Positions 6,666 to 14,880 of a stretch of DNA of 15,177 nt are shown in pieces; position 1 is the stretch's first letter; each line of letters opens with the position of its first letter. The notes beneath the pieces are model-generated. The model made no database searches, was not told where the DNA came from, and worked only from the letters and a program-made list of their open reading frames with translations. Origin of the DNA: an uncultured Prevotella sp. (GTDB lineage: Bacteria; Bacteroidota; Bacteroidia; Bacteroidales; Bacteroidaceae); NCBI GenBank assembly GCA_946998295.1, contig CAMPYS010000033.1, forward strand, positions 1 through 15,177, in the 5' to 3' direction. A program made the position numbers and the translations under genes.

Positions 6666-7715
6666 ATGAACAATAAATCTTTAGTATTCTATCATTTGCC
6701 TAATGCTACAAACTGGACTCTACTTGAACAAAAAGATAGACCCAAAGAGATATATTCTTTAGAAGAGATAAATAACAAAACAGGTTTTATAATTGCCCCT
6801 TTCTATTCTGACAAACATAATCATACTATACTTATTGAACCTGATAATATTATTGATAATATTATTAATAATAATATTGAGACAACACAATATTTAGATA
6901 AATCTACTAATAATGCAAAACTAAATATTGATTTGCATAAAGAAAAAGAAATATATACAAAAACATTTCAAATTTTCCATCAGCAACTTAAAAATGGAAA
7001 CTTAAAGAAAATTGTTTTATCACGTAGGTTAAATATACCTATAGAAAAAAATATTAATCCAAAAGATATTTTTATAAAGGCATGCCTAACGTATCCTGAT
7101 CAATTTGTTACACTATTTGATACACCACAGACAGGAATGTGGTTAATGGCTACTCCTGAAACTCTATTAGCAGGAAATGGAAATAGATACAAAACTATGG
7201 CATTAGCAGGAACAATACATAATAATGAAAAAGAAAAAAATATTACTTGGTCAAATAAAAATAAAGAGGAACAACAGTATGTTGCACAATTTATAAGACA
7301 AATACTAAAAAATAATGCAACTAAAATTAATGAAACAATACCAACAACAATAAAAGCTGGTAAACTATTTCATCTATGTACAGAATTTAAATTTAAGCTA
7401 AAAAATAGCATAGGCACACTTATAGAACAACTTCATCCAACACCTGCTGTTTGTGGGGTTCCTAAAGACACAGCATTAAAATTTATAATAGAAAATGAAC
7501 CTACCACAAGAGAATATTATAGCGGATTTGTTGGTCCACTCAATATTAATAATAAAACTTGGCTATTTGTATCTTTAAGATGTGCAAAAATAAATAATAA
7601 AGCATGTCAATTATATGCAGGCGGAGGTCTACTTCTTAAAAGTAACCTTGAAACAGAATGGGAAGAAACTCAGCGAAAAATGGAGACAATATTAAATGTT
7701 ATAAAAAACAAATAA
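6666..7715 (+). CDS. menF: Isochorismate synthase (menaquinone pathway)
   Basis: This 349-residue protein converts chorismate to isochorismate, the first committed step of the classical menaquinone route. The C-terminal chorismate-binding domain carries LKKIVLSRR (113-121), with Lys115 as the predicted base, WLMATPETLL (159-168), the conserved MALAGTI (178-184), LHPTPAVCG, TREYYSGFVG and YAGGGLL. The N-terminal part is short, about 80 residues less than E. coli MenF overall, as is usual in Bacteroidetes. The gene stops 3 bases before menD, which uses its product, so translational coupling is likely. A salicylate or siderophore role is unlikely given the neighbours. Confidence 0.93.
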   Translation: MNNKSLVFYHLPNATNWTLLEQKDRPKEIYSLEEINNKTGFIIAPFYSDKHNHTILIEPDNIIDNIINNNIETTQYLDKSTNNAKLNIDLHKEKEIYTKTFQIFHQQLKNGNLKKIVLSRRLNIPIEKNINPKDIFIKACLTYPDQFVTLFDTPQTGMWLMATPETLLAGNGNRYKTMALAGTIHNNEKEKNITWSNKNKEEQQYVAQFIRQILKNNATKINETIPTTIKAGKLFHLCTEFKFKLKNSIGTLIEQLHPTPAVCGVPKDTALKFIIENEPTTREYYSGFVGPLNINNKTWLFVSLRCAKINNKACQLYAGGGLLLKSNLETEWEETQRKMETILNVIKNK

Positions 7716-7718
7716 TAT

Positions 7719-9389
7719 ATGTATTCAAATAAAGATAATATAAATATATTGATAAACCTATTAATACAATTTGGAGTAAAGTATGCTGTTTTATGTCCTG
7801 GCTCACGAAACTCACCTATTGTACATAATATAGTAGAAACAAAAAAGTTTTCATGTATCCCTGTAACTGATGAAAGAGCAGCTGCATTTGTAGCTATAGG
7901 GCTATCGTCTATAAACTCTACACCTATCGTTATATGCGTTACATCTGGCTCAGCTCTATTAGACACAGCACCAGCAATAGCTGAAGCTTATTATAGAAAT
8001 TTACCTATAATACTAATTTCTGCTGATAGACCTCCTCAATGGATTGGACAAACAGATGGACAAACTATAAATCAAGTTGATGCATTAAAAAATTATGTAA
8101 AAAAAAGTATTAATTTGATTGAACCTAAAAATACAGAAGAAAAATGGTTCTGTAACAGACTTGTCAATGAAGCTTTAATAACTGCTACTACTTATGGAGC
8201 TGGACCTATACATATAAATGTACCAATAAGTGAACCGTTATTTGATTATTCGTTAAAAGAACTTCCACAACAACGCAAAATAACATTTTTTGAAGCAATA
8301 CCTAATGTTATTGTGCAACAACATACTGTCGAAAAATTCTCTAAAGCTAAACGACCTATACTAATTATAGGTCAATTAAATTTAGAAGAAGCTAAAGATA
8401 TTGCAAATATAGTTGATAAAATAAAATTAACTTATACAGTAATAGCAGAACGTACTGCTAACTTAAATGGCTATCAAAATACATATATTGATGAAGCTAT
8501 AATAAATATTGGTAATGATAAAAAATATTATCCAGATTTTATTATATATATCGGTAAAGCTATTATAAGCAAACGGCTAAAGAAATTTTTACGCGATTCA
8601 AAACCTAAAGATTGTATAGTTGTTGACAAAAACGGAGAAATTAGAGATACGTTTATGACAGCAACTGAAGTACATCAATCTTCAAATAAAAAATTCTTAG
8701 AAGCAATAGCGCATACTATTACTAATAATAAAAAACAAAATAGTTACTATAATATATGGAATAAATTATTAACAAATATTGAAAAAAGGGCTAAAACTTT
8801 TAAACCTGATTTCTCACAAATGTTAGCAGTAAAGCTATTAAACAAAAGCTTTAAAAAACAACAAAATATTTTTACCATATATTCTAATAGTTCGCCTATA
8901 AGACTCGCTAATATATATGCAAAATCTATAATAATAAATAATAGAGGTGTTAATGGAATAGAAGGTACTATATCTACAGCAATAGGAGTTGCAAAATATA
9001 TTAATAATAAAATTCCTGTATATTGTATTATAGGAGATTTAAGTTTTTTCTATGACCAAAATGCACTATGGATACAAAACTATCCAAATAACTTACATAT
9101 AATACTATTAAATAACAAAGGGGGTGGCATATTTCATCAATTGGCGGGGCTTAACTCTTCACCATATAGAGATAAATTTATAAGTGGTCAACACATTTAC
9201 ACAGCAAAAGATATATGCAAAAATTATAACATAAAATACTTTAAAGCTACTAATGAGGAAGAACTTTTAAATGAATTAAAAAAGTTAGAAAAAATAAATG
9301 ATCAAGCATCTATATTAGAAGTAATAACTGATTCTGATAAAGATGCCAATGTAATAAAAGAATATTACAAATTATTTGAAAAAATATAA
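7719..9389 (+). CDS. menD: 2-succinyl-5-enolpyruvyl-6-hydroxy-3-cyclohexene-1-carboxylate synthase
   Basis: This thiamine-diphosphate enzyme of 556 residues joins 2-oxoglutarate to isochorismate with loss of CO2 to make SEPHCHC. Visible hallmarks are CPGSRNSP (26-33) for isochorismate binding, DERAAAF with Glu52 as the cofactor-activating residue, SADRPPQWIGQTDGQTINQ, and the C-terminal thiamine diphosphate motif GDLSFFYDQNALW, followed by LLNNKGGGIF. Length matches the family. It follows menF by 3 bases and is followed by menB after 4 bases. The next enzyme of the route, MenH, is not encoded between menD and menB, as it is in E. coli. Confidence 0.96.
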   Translation: MYSNKDNINILINLLIQFGVKYAVLCPGSRNSPIVHNIVETKKFSCIPVTDERAAAFVAIGLSSINSTPIVICVTSGSALLDTAPAIAEAYYRNLPIILISADRPPQWIGQTDGQTINQVDALKNYVKKSINLIEPKNTEEKWFCNRLVNEALITATTYGAGPIHINVPISEPLFDYSLKELPQQRKITFFEAIPNVIVQQHTVEKFSKAKRPILIIGQLNLEEAKDIANIVDKIKLTYTVIAERTANLNGYQNTYIDEAIINIGNDKKYYPDFIIYIGKAIISKRLKKFLRDSKPKDCIVVDKNGEIRDTFMTATEVHQSSNKKFLEAIAHTITNNKKQNSYYNIWNKLLTNIEKRAKTFKPDFSQMLAVKLLNKSFKKQQNIFTIYSNSSPIRLANIYAKSIIINNRGVNGIEGTISTAIGVAKYINNKIPVYCIIGDLSFFYDQNALWIQNYPNNLHIILLNNKGGGIFHQLAGLNSSPYRDKFISGQHIYTAKDICKNYNIKYFKATNEEELLNELKKLEKINDQASILEVITDSDKDANVIKEYYKLFEKI

Positions 9390-9393
9390 AGAT

Positions 9394-10221
9394 ATGAAAA
9401 TGAGAGAATGGAAAACTATTGAAGGATTTAATTTTAAAGAAATTTTATTTGAAGAATATAATAATATTGCTAAAATAACAATAAATAGACCACGATACAG
9501 AAATGCGTTTACTCCACTAACTGTGTGGGAAATTAGTCAAGCATTTAACTACTGTAGGGAGAACTTAGAAATAAGAGTTGTATTACTTACAGGTGCAGGC
9601 GATATAGCTTTTTGTGCAGGTGGAGATATGAATGTTAAAGGACGTGGAGGATATGTTGGAAGTGATGGCGTACCACGTTTAAATGTTTTAGATGTACAAA
9701 TGCAAATAAGACGTTTACCCAAACCTGTTATCGCTATGGTCAATGGATATGCAATAGGAGGTGGTCATGTACTACACGTTCTATGCGACTTAACTATAGC
9801 GTCAGAAAATGCGATATTTGGTCAAACAGGTCCAAAAGTTGGCTCGTTTGATGCTGGTTTTGGAGCTTCATATCTTGCACGAATAGTTGGACAGAAAAAA
9901 GCAAGAGAAATATGGTTTCTGTGTAAACAGTACAATGCACAAGAAGCTGAAAAAATGGGATTAGTTAATAAAGTTGTGCCGTTAGAAAAATTAGAAGATG
10001 AATGTGTAAAATGGGCAGAAATAATGATGGAACGGTCACCATTAGCATTAAGAATGATGAAAGCTGGATTTAATGCAGAACTTGATGGACAAGCTGGAAT
10101 ACAGGAGCTTGCTGGAGATGCAACTATGTTATACTATAATTTAGATGAAGCACAAGAAGGAGGAAAGGCATTCTTAGAAAAAAGAAAACCAGACTTTGAT
10201 AAATATCCTAAATTTCCATAA
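9394..10221 (+). CDS. menB: 1,4-dihydroxy-2-naphthoyl-CoA synthase
   Basis: This crotonase-fold enzyme of 275 residues closes the second ring of the naphthoquinone. GAGDIAFCAGGDMNVKGRGGY and NGYAIGGGHVLHV form the oxyanion hole region, and FGQTGPKVGSFDAGFG holds the catalytic Asp and the Gly of the bicarbonate-dependent type I enzymes. The C-terminus KRKPDFDKYPKFP is typical of Bacteroidetes MenB. It is the most conserved protein of the window and its codons look less AT-extreme than those of its neighbours. I chose the ATG at 9394 (MKMREWK); 9400 is an equally placed alternative, and an upstream TTG at 9376 would overlap menD with no family support. Confidence 0.96.
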   Translation: MKMREWKTIEGFNFKEILFEEYNNIAKITINRPRYRNAFTPLTVWEISQAFNYCRENLEIRVVLLTGAGDIAFCAGGDMNVKGRGGYVGSDGVPRLNVLDVQMQIRRLPKPVIAMVNGYAIGGGHVLHVLCDLTIASENAIFGQTGPKVGSFDAGFGASYLARIVGQKKAREIWFLCKQYNAQEAEKMGLVNKVVPLEKLEDECVKWAEIMMERSPLALRMMKAGFNAELDGQAGIQELAGDATMLYYNLDEAQEGGKAFLEKRKPDFDKYPKFP

Positions 10222-10231
10222 TTAACTAATA

Positions 10232-11287
10232 ATGAAAGCTTATAATATCTATATTAAACATAAAGTTTTAAACTTCATAACTCCTGCGAAAACTTCACGT
10301 GGGAGTTATAAAGTTCGTAATATCTATCTAATTTATATTAATAGGATAAATAATAATAACATTATAGGAATAGGGGAAGCATCGCCTCTACCCGACCTGT
10401 CTATAGATGCTCTATCACATGATGAATATATGCACACATTGAGACTTATTGCTGATGAAGTTGAAATAACAGGAACAATAAATTACCAAAAGTGGAAAAA
10501 TTATCCATCAATACTATTCGGAATAGAAACAGCATTACAACAATTAAAAGTTAATGGTTCTATAGACTTATTTAATACTAAATTTGGACAAGGGAAAATT
10601 GGTATAACTATTAATGGGTTAATATGGATGGGAGAATACTATCAAATGATAAAACAAATTGATAAAAAAATAGAAAATGGATTTCATTGTATAAAACTTA
10701 AAATTGGTTCTATTGACTTTGAAAAAGAAATAGAAATGATTTCTTACATAAGAAGTAGATATGACAAAAATACTATAGAGCTACGTGTGGATGCTAATGG
10801 GGCTTTCTCATCTAAAGACTCTCTAAATAAATTAGAACGCCTATCAAAATTTGATATTCACTCTATAGAACAACCAATAAAGCAAGGTCAATGGGATGAA
10901 ATGGCTAAACTTTCTGAAATATCTCCAGTACCAATTGCGCTTGATGAAGAACTTATAGGTATAAATACACGTACTGAAAAAATAAATTTATTAGATAAAA
11001 TAAAACCTCAATATATTGTCCTAAAACCTACACTGCATGGAGGTATCAAAGGAACTATTGAGTGGATCACTTTAGCAAAAGAAAGAGGCATTAAATCATG
11101 GATAACATCTGCCTTGGAAAGTAATATAGGACTTAATGCTATTGCGCAACTTTCAGCAATGGTATATAATGATGAAGAAAACTTATTGCCACAAGGTTTA
11201 GGTACAGGACTACTATTTAAAGATAATTTTAAAATGCCTTTAACCATAAAAGGTGAAAAATTATGGATAAAAAATGATGAAAATTGA
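10232..11287 (+). CDS. menC: o-Succinylbenzoate synthase
   Basis: This enolase-superfamily enzyme of 351 residues dehydrates SHCHC to o-succinylbenzoate. The catalytic set is complete: IKLKIG with Lys155 and Lys157, RVDANG with Asp187, IEQPI with Glu213, ALDEEL with Asp238, and VLKPTLHGG with Lys265. The capping domain has IGIGEASPLPDLS (45-57). Enolase relatives include racemases with the same residues, but the position between menB and menE settles the assignment. The last 14 bases overlap the start of menE, so the two are probably translationally coupled. Confidence 0.94.
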   Translation: MKAYNIYIKHKVLNFITPAKTSRGSYKVRNIYLIYINRINNNNIIGIGEASPLPDLSIDALSHDEYMHTLRLIADEVEITGTINYQKWKNYPSILFGIETALQQLKVNGSIDLFNTKFGQGKIGITINGLIWMGEYYQMIKQIDKKIENGFHCIKLKIGSIDFEKEIEMISYIRSRYDKNTIELRVDANGAFSSKDSLNKLERLSKFDIHSIEQPIKQGQWDEMAKLSEISPVPIALDEELIGINTRTEKINLLDKIKPQYIVLKPTLHGGIKGTIEWITLAKERGIKSWITSALESNIGLNAIAQLSAMVYNDEENLLPQGLGTGLLFKDNFKMPLTIKGEKLWIKNDEN

Positions 11288-12296
11288 TGATTTTCTAAAA
11301 CAATGGTATGATAATAATAGTAAAATATTAGTACATACAAGCGGCTCGACAGGAGAGCCTAAGTATATATGGGTAGAGAAAAAATTAATGATAAACTCTG
11401 CTAAGATGACCTGCAATTTTTTGAAACTAAAAGCTAAGGACAATGCCTTACTTTGTATGCCTCTTGAGTATATAGCTGGAAAAATGATGGTAGTAAGAAG
11501 TATAATAAATGATTTAAATCTAATAGATGTTAAACCATCTGGTAATCCTTTATCTGATAAATCATTAGAACATATTAATTTGGATCTTACACCTATTACA
11601 TTTGCTGCAATGGTACCACTACAAGTATATAATACACTAAAAGAGCCAATTGAAAAAGAACGATTAAAAAAAATAAAACATTTAATTATTGGTGGTGGTT
11701 TTATAGATGATTCGATAGCTCGTGAACTAAAGACTTTTCCAAATTATATTTGGTGTTCATACGGAATGACTGAAACTCTCTCACACATAGCACTAAGAAG
11801 AATTAATGGAAAAGAAGCATCTCAATGGTATAGTCCATTAAACGGAATAGAGGTTAGTACTAATAATGAATCATGCTTAATAATAAATGCTCCTTTGATA
11901 ACTCACCAACAAATAGTTACCAATGATATTGCTGTACTACGTAAACAAACTGTAGGATATTGTAAGAAACCTAAAACTATTTTTAAAATAATTGGACGTA
12001 AGGATAATATAATAAATACTGGGGGGATAAAAATTCAAATTGAAGAAATTGAAAATAAATTAAAAGAAGTAATTAATGAACCATTTGCTATAACTAAAAA
12101 GAAAAGTCCAAAATTTGGAGAAGAAATAGTCTTAATTGCTAAATCACATAATATTGAATATATAAAAAATACGTGTAAACAAATTTTACCTAAATTTTGG
12201 ATACCACATTATTTCATGATAGTAAATGATATTCCACTCACTGCTACTGGTAAACCTGCAAGAAAAGTTATAGAGAATTTAGTCAGTAATACTTAA
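11274..12296 (+). CDS. menE: o-Succinylbenzoate-CoA ligase, short form
   Basis: This ANL-superfamily adenylating enzyme of 340 residues activates o-succinylbenzoate with ATP and CoA. Motifs are HTSGSTGEPK (21-30, phosphate loop), SYGMTET (adenine pocket), IIGRKDNIINTGG (hinge and C-terminal lid) and TATGKPARK with the catalytic Lys327. It is about 110 residues shorter than E. coli MenE because much of the N-terminal half is missing; this compact form is common in Bacteroidetes and the motifs are intact, so I do not read it as truncated. Start is ATG 11274 (or the adjacent ATG 11277), inside the end of menC. It is the last gene of the plus-strand run and is followed by a strong terminator. Confidence 0.93.
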   Translation: MMKIDDFLKQWYDNNSKILVHTSGSTGEPKYIWVEKKLMINSAKMTCNFLKLKAKDNALLCMPLEYIAGKMMVVRSIINDLNLIDVKPSGNPLSDKSLEHINLDLTPITFAAMVPLQVYNTLKEPIEKERLKKIKHLIIGGGFIDDSIARELKTFPNYIWCSYGMTETLSHIALRRINGKEASQWYSPLNGIEVSTNNESCLIINAPLITHQQIVTNDIAVLRKQTVGYCKKPKTIFKIIGRKDNIINTGGIKIQIEEIENKLKEVINEPFAITKKKSPKFGEEIVLIAKSHNIEYIKNTCKQILPKFWIPHYFMIVNDIPLTATGKPARKVIENLVSNT

Positions 12297-12301
12297 AAGA
12301 A

Positions 12302-12360
12302 TTGTAATATATTTTCAAAATATTACAAAAGTAAGTTACTAATTAGTAACTTACTTTTGT
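12302..12360. terminator. Bidirectional terminator between menE and tsaD
   Basis: Bases 12325-12360 form a perfect 36-nt palindrome (18 bases each side). Its plus-strand arm ends in TTTTGT and its minus-strand arm reads the same, so it can end both menE and tsaD transcripts. The right half contains the last codons and the TAA of tsaD. A second inverted repeat (12302-12310 with 12320-12328) overlaps the left edge by four bases, so the two hairpins exclude each other at the base. Confidence 0.8.
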
Positions 12361-13443
12361 AAATGGTAGTGAGCTTAATGCTTTAGATCCAATTTGTTGG
12401 TAATCGTTATTTAAATATTTATAATATCCTACAATTCCTATCATTGCTCCATTATCTGTAGTATAACTGAATGGTGGTATATATATATTCCAATTATACT
12501 TAATTGAATAAGTTTTAAATGCATTACGTAAACAGGTATTTGCAGAAACACCGCCTGATAGTGCTACATCTGTAATTCCTGTTTGTTTTGATGCCATTAA
12601 GAGCTTTTTCATTAGGATTTCTACTACTGTGTTTTCTATGCTTGCTGCTAAATCATTTTTATGTTTTTCTATAAAATTACTATCTGTGTTTACCCATTTA
12701 CGTAGATTGTACAGAAATGATGTTTTTAATCCTGAGAATGAATAGTCATAATTGCTTACTTTTGGTTTACTAAATGTGTATGCTTTAGGATTTCCTTTCC
12801 GTGCTAACCTGTCTATTATTGGTCCTCCGGGATATCCTAACCCCATAACTTTAGCACATTTGTCTATACATTCTCCTGCTGCATCGTCTATTGTTTGCCC
12901 TAATACTTCTATTTTGTTGTAACCATTTACTTTTAATATCTGAGTATTCCCACCTGATACTAATAAGCAAAGGAAAGGGTAAGGTGGGATTTTTGATGTG
13001 TCAGAGTTTATTGTTGCTGGTGTTACCGCCTTTTGAAGGTTAGGGTTTGACTGCTGGTTGGTGGGTTCTTTTATAAAATGTGCCATTATATGCCCCTGAA
13101 GATGATTTACATCTATAAGTGGTATGTTTAAAGAACGTGCAAGCCCTTTGGCAAAGTTTACACCTACTAATAGACTACCTAATAGGCCTGGTCCTAATGT
13201 GTAAGCTATTGCTGTTAGCTGTTCTTTTTTTATACCTGCTTGTTTTAGTGCATGCGAAACGGTGGGTAGTATGTTTGCTTCGTGTGCACGTGAAGCTAAC
13301 TCAGGCACTACTCCGCCATAGGTTTCGTGTACTTTTTGGCTGGCAGTTACATTGCTTAATACTTCATTATTTTTTAGTACTGCTGCACTTGTATCATCGC
13401 AGCTACTTTCTATACCTAATATGTATATATCGTTTTTATACAT
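12343..13443 (-). CDS. tsaD: tRNA threonylcarbamoyladenosine transferase subunit TsaD
   Basis: This ASKHA-fold protein of 366 residues transfers the threonylcarbamoyl group to A37 of ANN-decoding tRNAs, acting with TsaB and TsaE. GIESSCDDTSAA (10-21), NHLQGH with metal ligands His114 and His118, LVSGGNT (161-167), GECIDK and TTDNGAMIG with Asp330 are all present. Bacteroidetes homologues are nearer 340 residues; the extra length is a stretch at about 127-152, rich in Asn, Gln, Thr, Ser and Pro, inserted between the metal-binding helix and the PFLCLLVSGG strand. It lies 13 bases downstream of map in the same operon and ends inside the shared terminator facing menE. Confidence 0.96.
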   Translation of the reverse strand: MYKNDIYILGIESSCDDTSAAVLKNNEVLSNVTASQKVHETYGGVVPELASRAHEANILPTVSHALKQAGIKKEQLTAIAYTLGPGLLGSLLVGVNFAKGLARSLNIPLIDVNHLQGHIMAHFIKEPTNQQSNPNLQKAVTPATINSDTSKIPPYPFLCLLVSGGNTQILKVNGYNKIEVLGQTIDDAAGECIDKCAKVMGLGYPGGPIIDRLARKGNPKAYTFSKPKVSNYDYSFSGLKTSFLYNLRKWVNTDSNFIEKHKNDLAASIENTVVEILMKKLLMASKQTGITDVALSGGVSANTCLRNAFKTYSIKYNWNIYIPPFSYTTDNGAMIGIVGYYKYLNNDYQQIGSKALSSLPFTKVSY

Positions 13444-13456
13444 TTCTTTTTTCCTC

Positions 13457-14314
13457 TTAATAGCTTAAGATTTCGAGCCCTGTATTTGTTAATAGATAGG
13501 TATGTTCCCACTGTGCAGAGGGTTTTTCGTCGTTACTTATTATTTCCCACCCATAGGGATCGTCTTCGCTTAAGAATACGCGCCAATCACCCATATTTAT
13601 CATTGGTTCTATAGTAAACACCATTCCAGGAACTAATATCATACCTGTATTTTTTCGGCCGTAATGTAATACTTCTGGTTCTTCATGGAATTCAATACCT
13701 ACGCCATGCCCGCAAAGGTCTCTTACTACTCCGTAGCCGTGTTTTTCTGCATGATGTTGTATTGCTGCGCCTATATCGCCTATATGACAAAAGGGTTTAA
13801 CGGCTGCAGCTCCAAGATCTAAACATTCTTTTGTTACTTTTACTAATTTTTCTTTTTCTGGTGTAGTATTTCCTATTATAAACATTCGGCTTGCATCGGC
13901 AAAATATCCGTTATATATTACGGTCATATCGACGTTTATAATATCTCCATTTTGTAGGATGTCGGTATCTTTTGGTATTCCGTGACACACAACTTCGTTA
14001 ATACTGGTACAAACGCTTTTTGGGTAACCTTCATAATTTAAGCAAGCTGGGATTGCGTTATGGTCTTTGCAGTATTGCATACAGATATCATCTATTTGTT
14101 GAGTTGACATTCCTTCATGTATGCTTTTTTCTACTGCATCTAAACAGCCTGTATTTATTACTCCTGCTTGTCGGATGCCTTCTATTTGTTCGGGGGTTTT
14201 TACCATTTCTCTTGTAGGTACTAATTTACCTCTTTTTTCAAGATCCATTATTTTTAAATCTAATGGTGTAGGTTTTTCCCCTTTCAAACAATGCCATCTT
14301 TTTCGTTTGAACAT
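13457..14314 (-). CDS. map: Methionine aminopeptidase, type I, with N-terminal extension
   Basis: This enzyme of 285 residues removes the initiator methionine from new proteins. The five metal ligands are visible: Asp129 (NVDM), Asp140 (FADAS), His203 (GHGVG), Glu236 (IEPMI) and Glu270 (QWEHT); His111 (VVCHGIP) is the substrate-side His. About 40 residues precede the catalytic domain and are rich in Lys and Arg (MFKRKRWHC, KGEKPTPLDLKI). An extension of this kind occurs in Bacteroidetes Map proteins, and the start is supported by the promoter only about 23 bases upstream. It is the first gene of a map-tsaD operon. Confidence 0.96.
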   Translation of the reverse strand: MFKRKRWHCLKGEKPTPLDLKIMDLEKRGKLVPTREMVKTPEQIEGIRQAGVINTGCLDAVEKSIHEGMSTQQIDDICMQYCKDHNAIPACLNYEGYPKSVCTSINEVVCHGIPKDTDILQNGDIINVDMTVIYNGYFADASRMFIIGNTTPEKEKLVKVTKECLDLGAAAVKPFCHIGDIGAAIQHHAEKHGYGVVRDLCGHGVGIEFHEEPEVLHYGRKNTGMILVPGMVFTIEPMINMGDWRVFLSEDDPYGWEIISNDEKPSAQWEHTYLLTNTGLEILSY

Positions 14315-14336
14315 TTTTTTTAATTTTTGTTATTGG

Positions 14337-14368
14337 CAAAGGTATATTTTATTTTTTATTCTAACAAA
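14337..14368 (-). promoter_or_regulatory. Promoter of the map-tsaD operon
   Basis: The minus strand reads TTTG (14365-14368), then exactly 20 bases, then TACCTTTG (14337-14344). This is a full match to the Bacteroidetes promoter, and its -7 region (TATACCTTTGC) is identical to that of the initiator tRNA promoter at the other end of the window. The start of transcription would be near 14330, leaving a leader of about 16 nt. Confidence 0.82.
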
Positions 14369-14583
14369 TATATTTATTATTTTTTTGAGGTTTTATCGGT
14401 AAAATATATATACAAATTAGTGATGTTAACTTTCCGTTTTATGGGGTGTTTATATCGTGATGAGTTTGTATTTAAGAGAGTAGTTTTATGTTGTAAATAT
14501 AAAATTATATTGAATTGATATACAATGATTTGTATATTTTTATATTTGTATTGTTAGTAATCCTTATTAAAATGTCTTTGCGC

Positions 14584-14617
14584 TTCTATAAGAAATAGTT
14601 TACCGTTTCTTATAGAA
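14584..14617. repeat. Perfect 12-bp inverted repeat, hairpin
   Basis: TTCTATAAGAAA at 14584-14595 is the exact reverse complement of 14606-14617, with a 10-base loop. On the plus strand it is followed by ATGTTTTTGGG, so it could act as a terminator for plus-strand transcription, but no upstream gene needs one. Its right arm forms the beginning of the tandem repeat that follows. Confidence 0.6.
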
Positions 14618-14656
14618 ATGTTTTTGGGCTTGTTATAGAAATAGTTTTGGGCTTGT
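14611..14656 (+). repeat. Two 23-bp tandem direct repeats
   Basis: Units 14611-14633 and 14634-14656 match at 21 of 23 bases; the two differences are adjacent, at the tenth and eleventh bases. Each unit begins TATAGAAAT and ends TTTTGGGCTTGT. The first unit overlaps the right arm of the hairpin at 14606-14617. No third full copy follows. Confidence 0.75.
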
Positions 14657-14880
14657 TATTATAGCGTTTTTATGTGTTTTTTGTGGGGTAATATTTCTTT
14701 ACAAATATTGTTTTGTTTATTTTATTAATAAAAAACGAGGGGTCTCTCTGTCTCTCGGTTTCGACTTTTATACTCCTAACAAAATGTGCTCTAAATACTC
14801 AAATAAAATGAAATGCTCGGTTTTTACGTTTCACAATATTATAGTTATAAAATTACTTAACTATACTATTTTTTATGCTA

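Larger units (their letters stand above)
14369..14880. other. AT-rich stretch without a gene, with hairpins and repeats
   Basis: No reading frame here has recognisable protein content; those present are short and rich in Phe, Tyr, Ile and Leu, as expected from random AT-rich DNA. The stretch holds an 8-bp inverted repeat with a 4-base loop (14518-14537), a TATATTTG box on the plus strand (14541-14548) without a well-spaced -33 element, the hairpin and tandem repeats listed separately, and a GA/TC-rich stretch at 14736-14757 ending in a T run on the minus strand. Confidence 0.6.

Noticed and set aside
9376..9393. TTG start that would lengthen MenB by 6 residues
   Set aside because: It overlaps the end of menD, and MenB proteins normally begin just before the REWK segment.
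11274..12296. menE as a truncated pseudogene because it is far shorter than E. coli MenE
   Set aside because: All catalytic motifs from the phosphate loop to the final Lys are present, and short forms are usual in Bacteroidetes.
13119..13460. 113-codon plus-strand frame over tsaD
   Set aside because: Antisense to well-conserved TsaD coding sequence; Leu-rich peptide typical of a shadow frame.
14327..14518. 63-codon plus-strand frame over the map promoter
   Set aside because: Composition is that of random AT-rich DNA, and it overlaps a clear promoter for the opposite strand.
14731..14762. GA/TC-rich stretch with CGAG/CTCG arms and a T run on the minus strand
   Set aside because: The stem is only four pairs plus three after a bulge, with a long loop; too weak to call a terminator.
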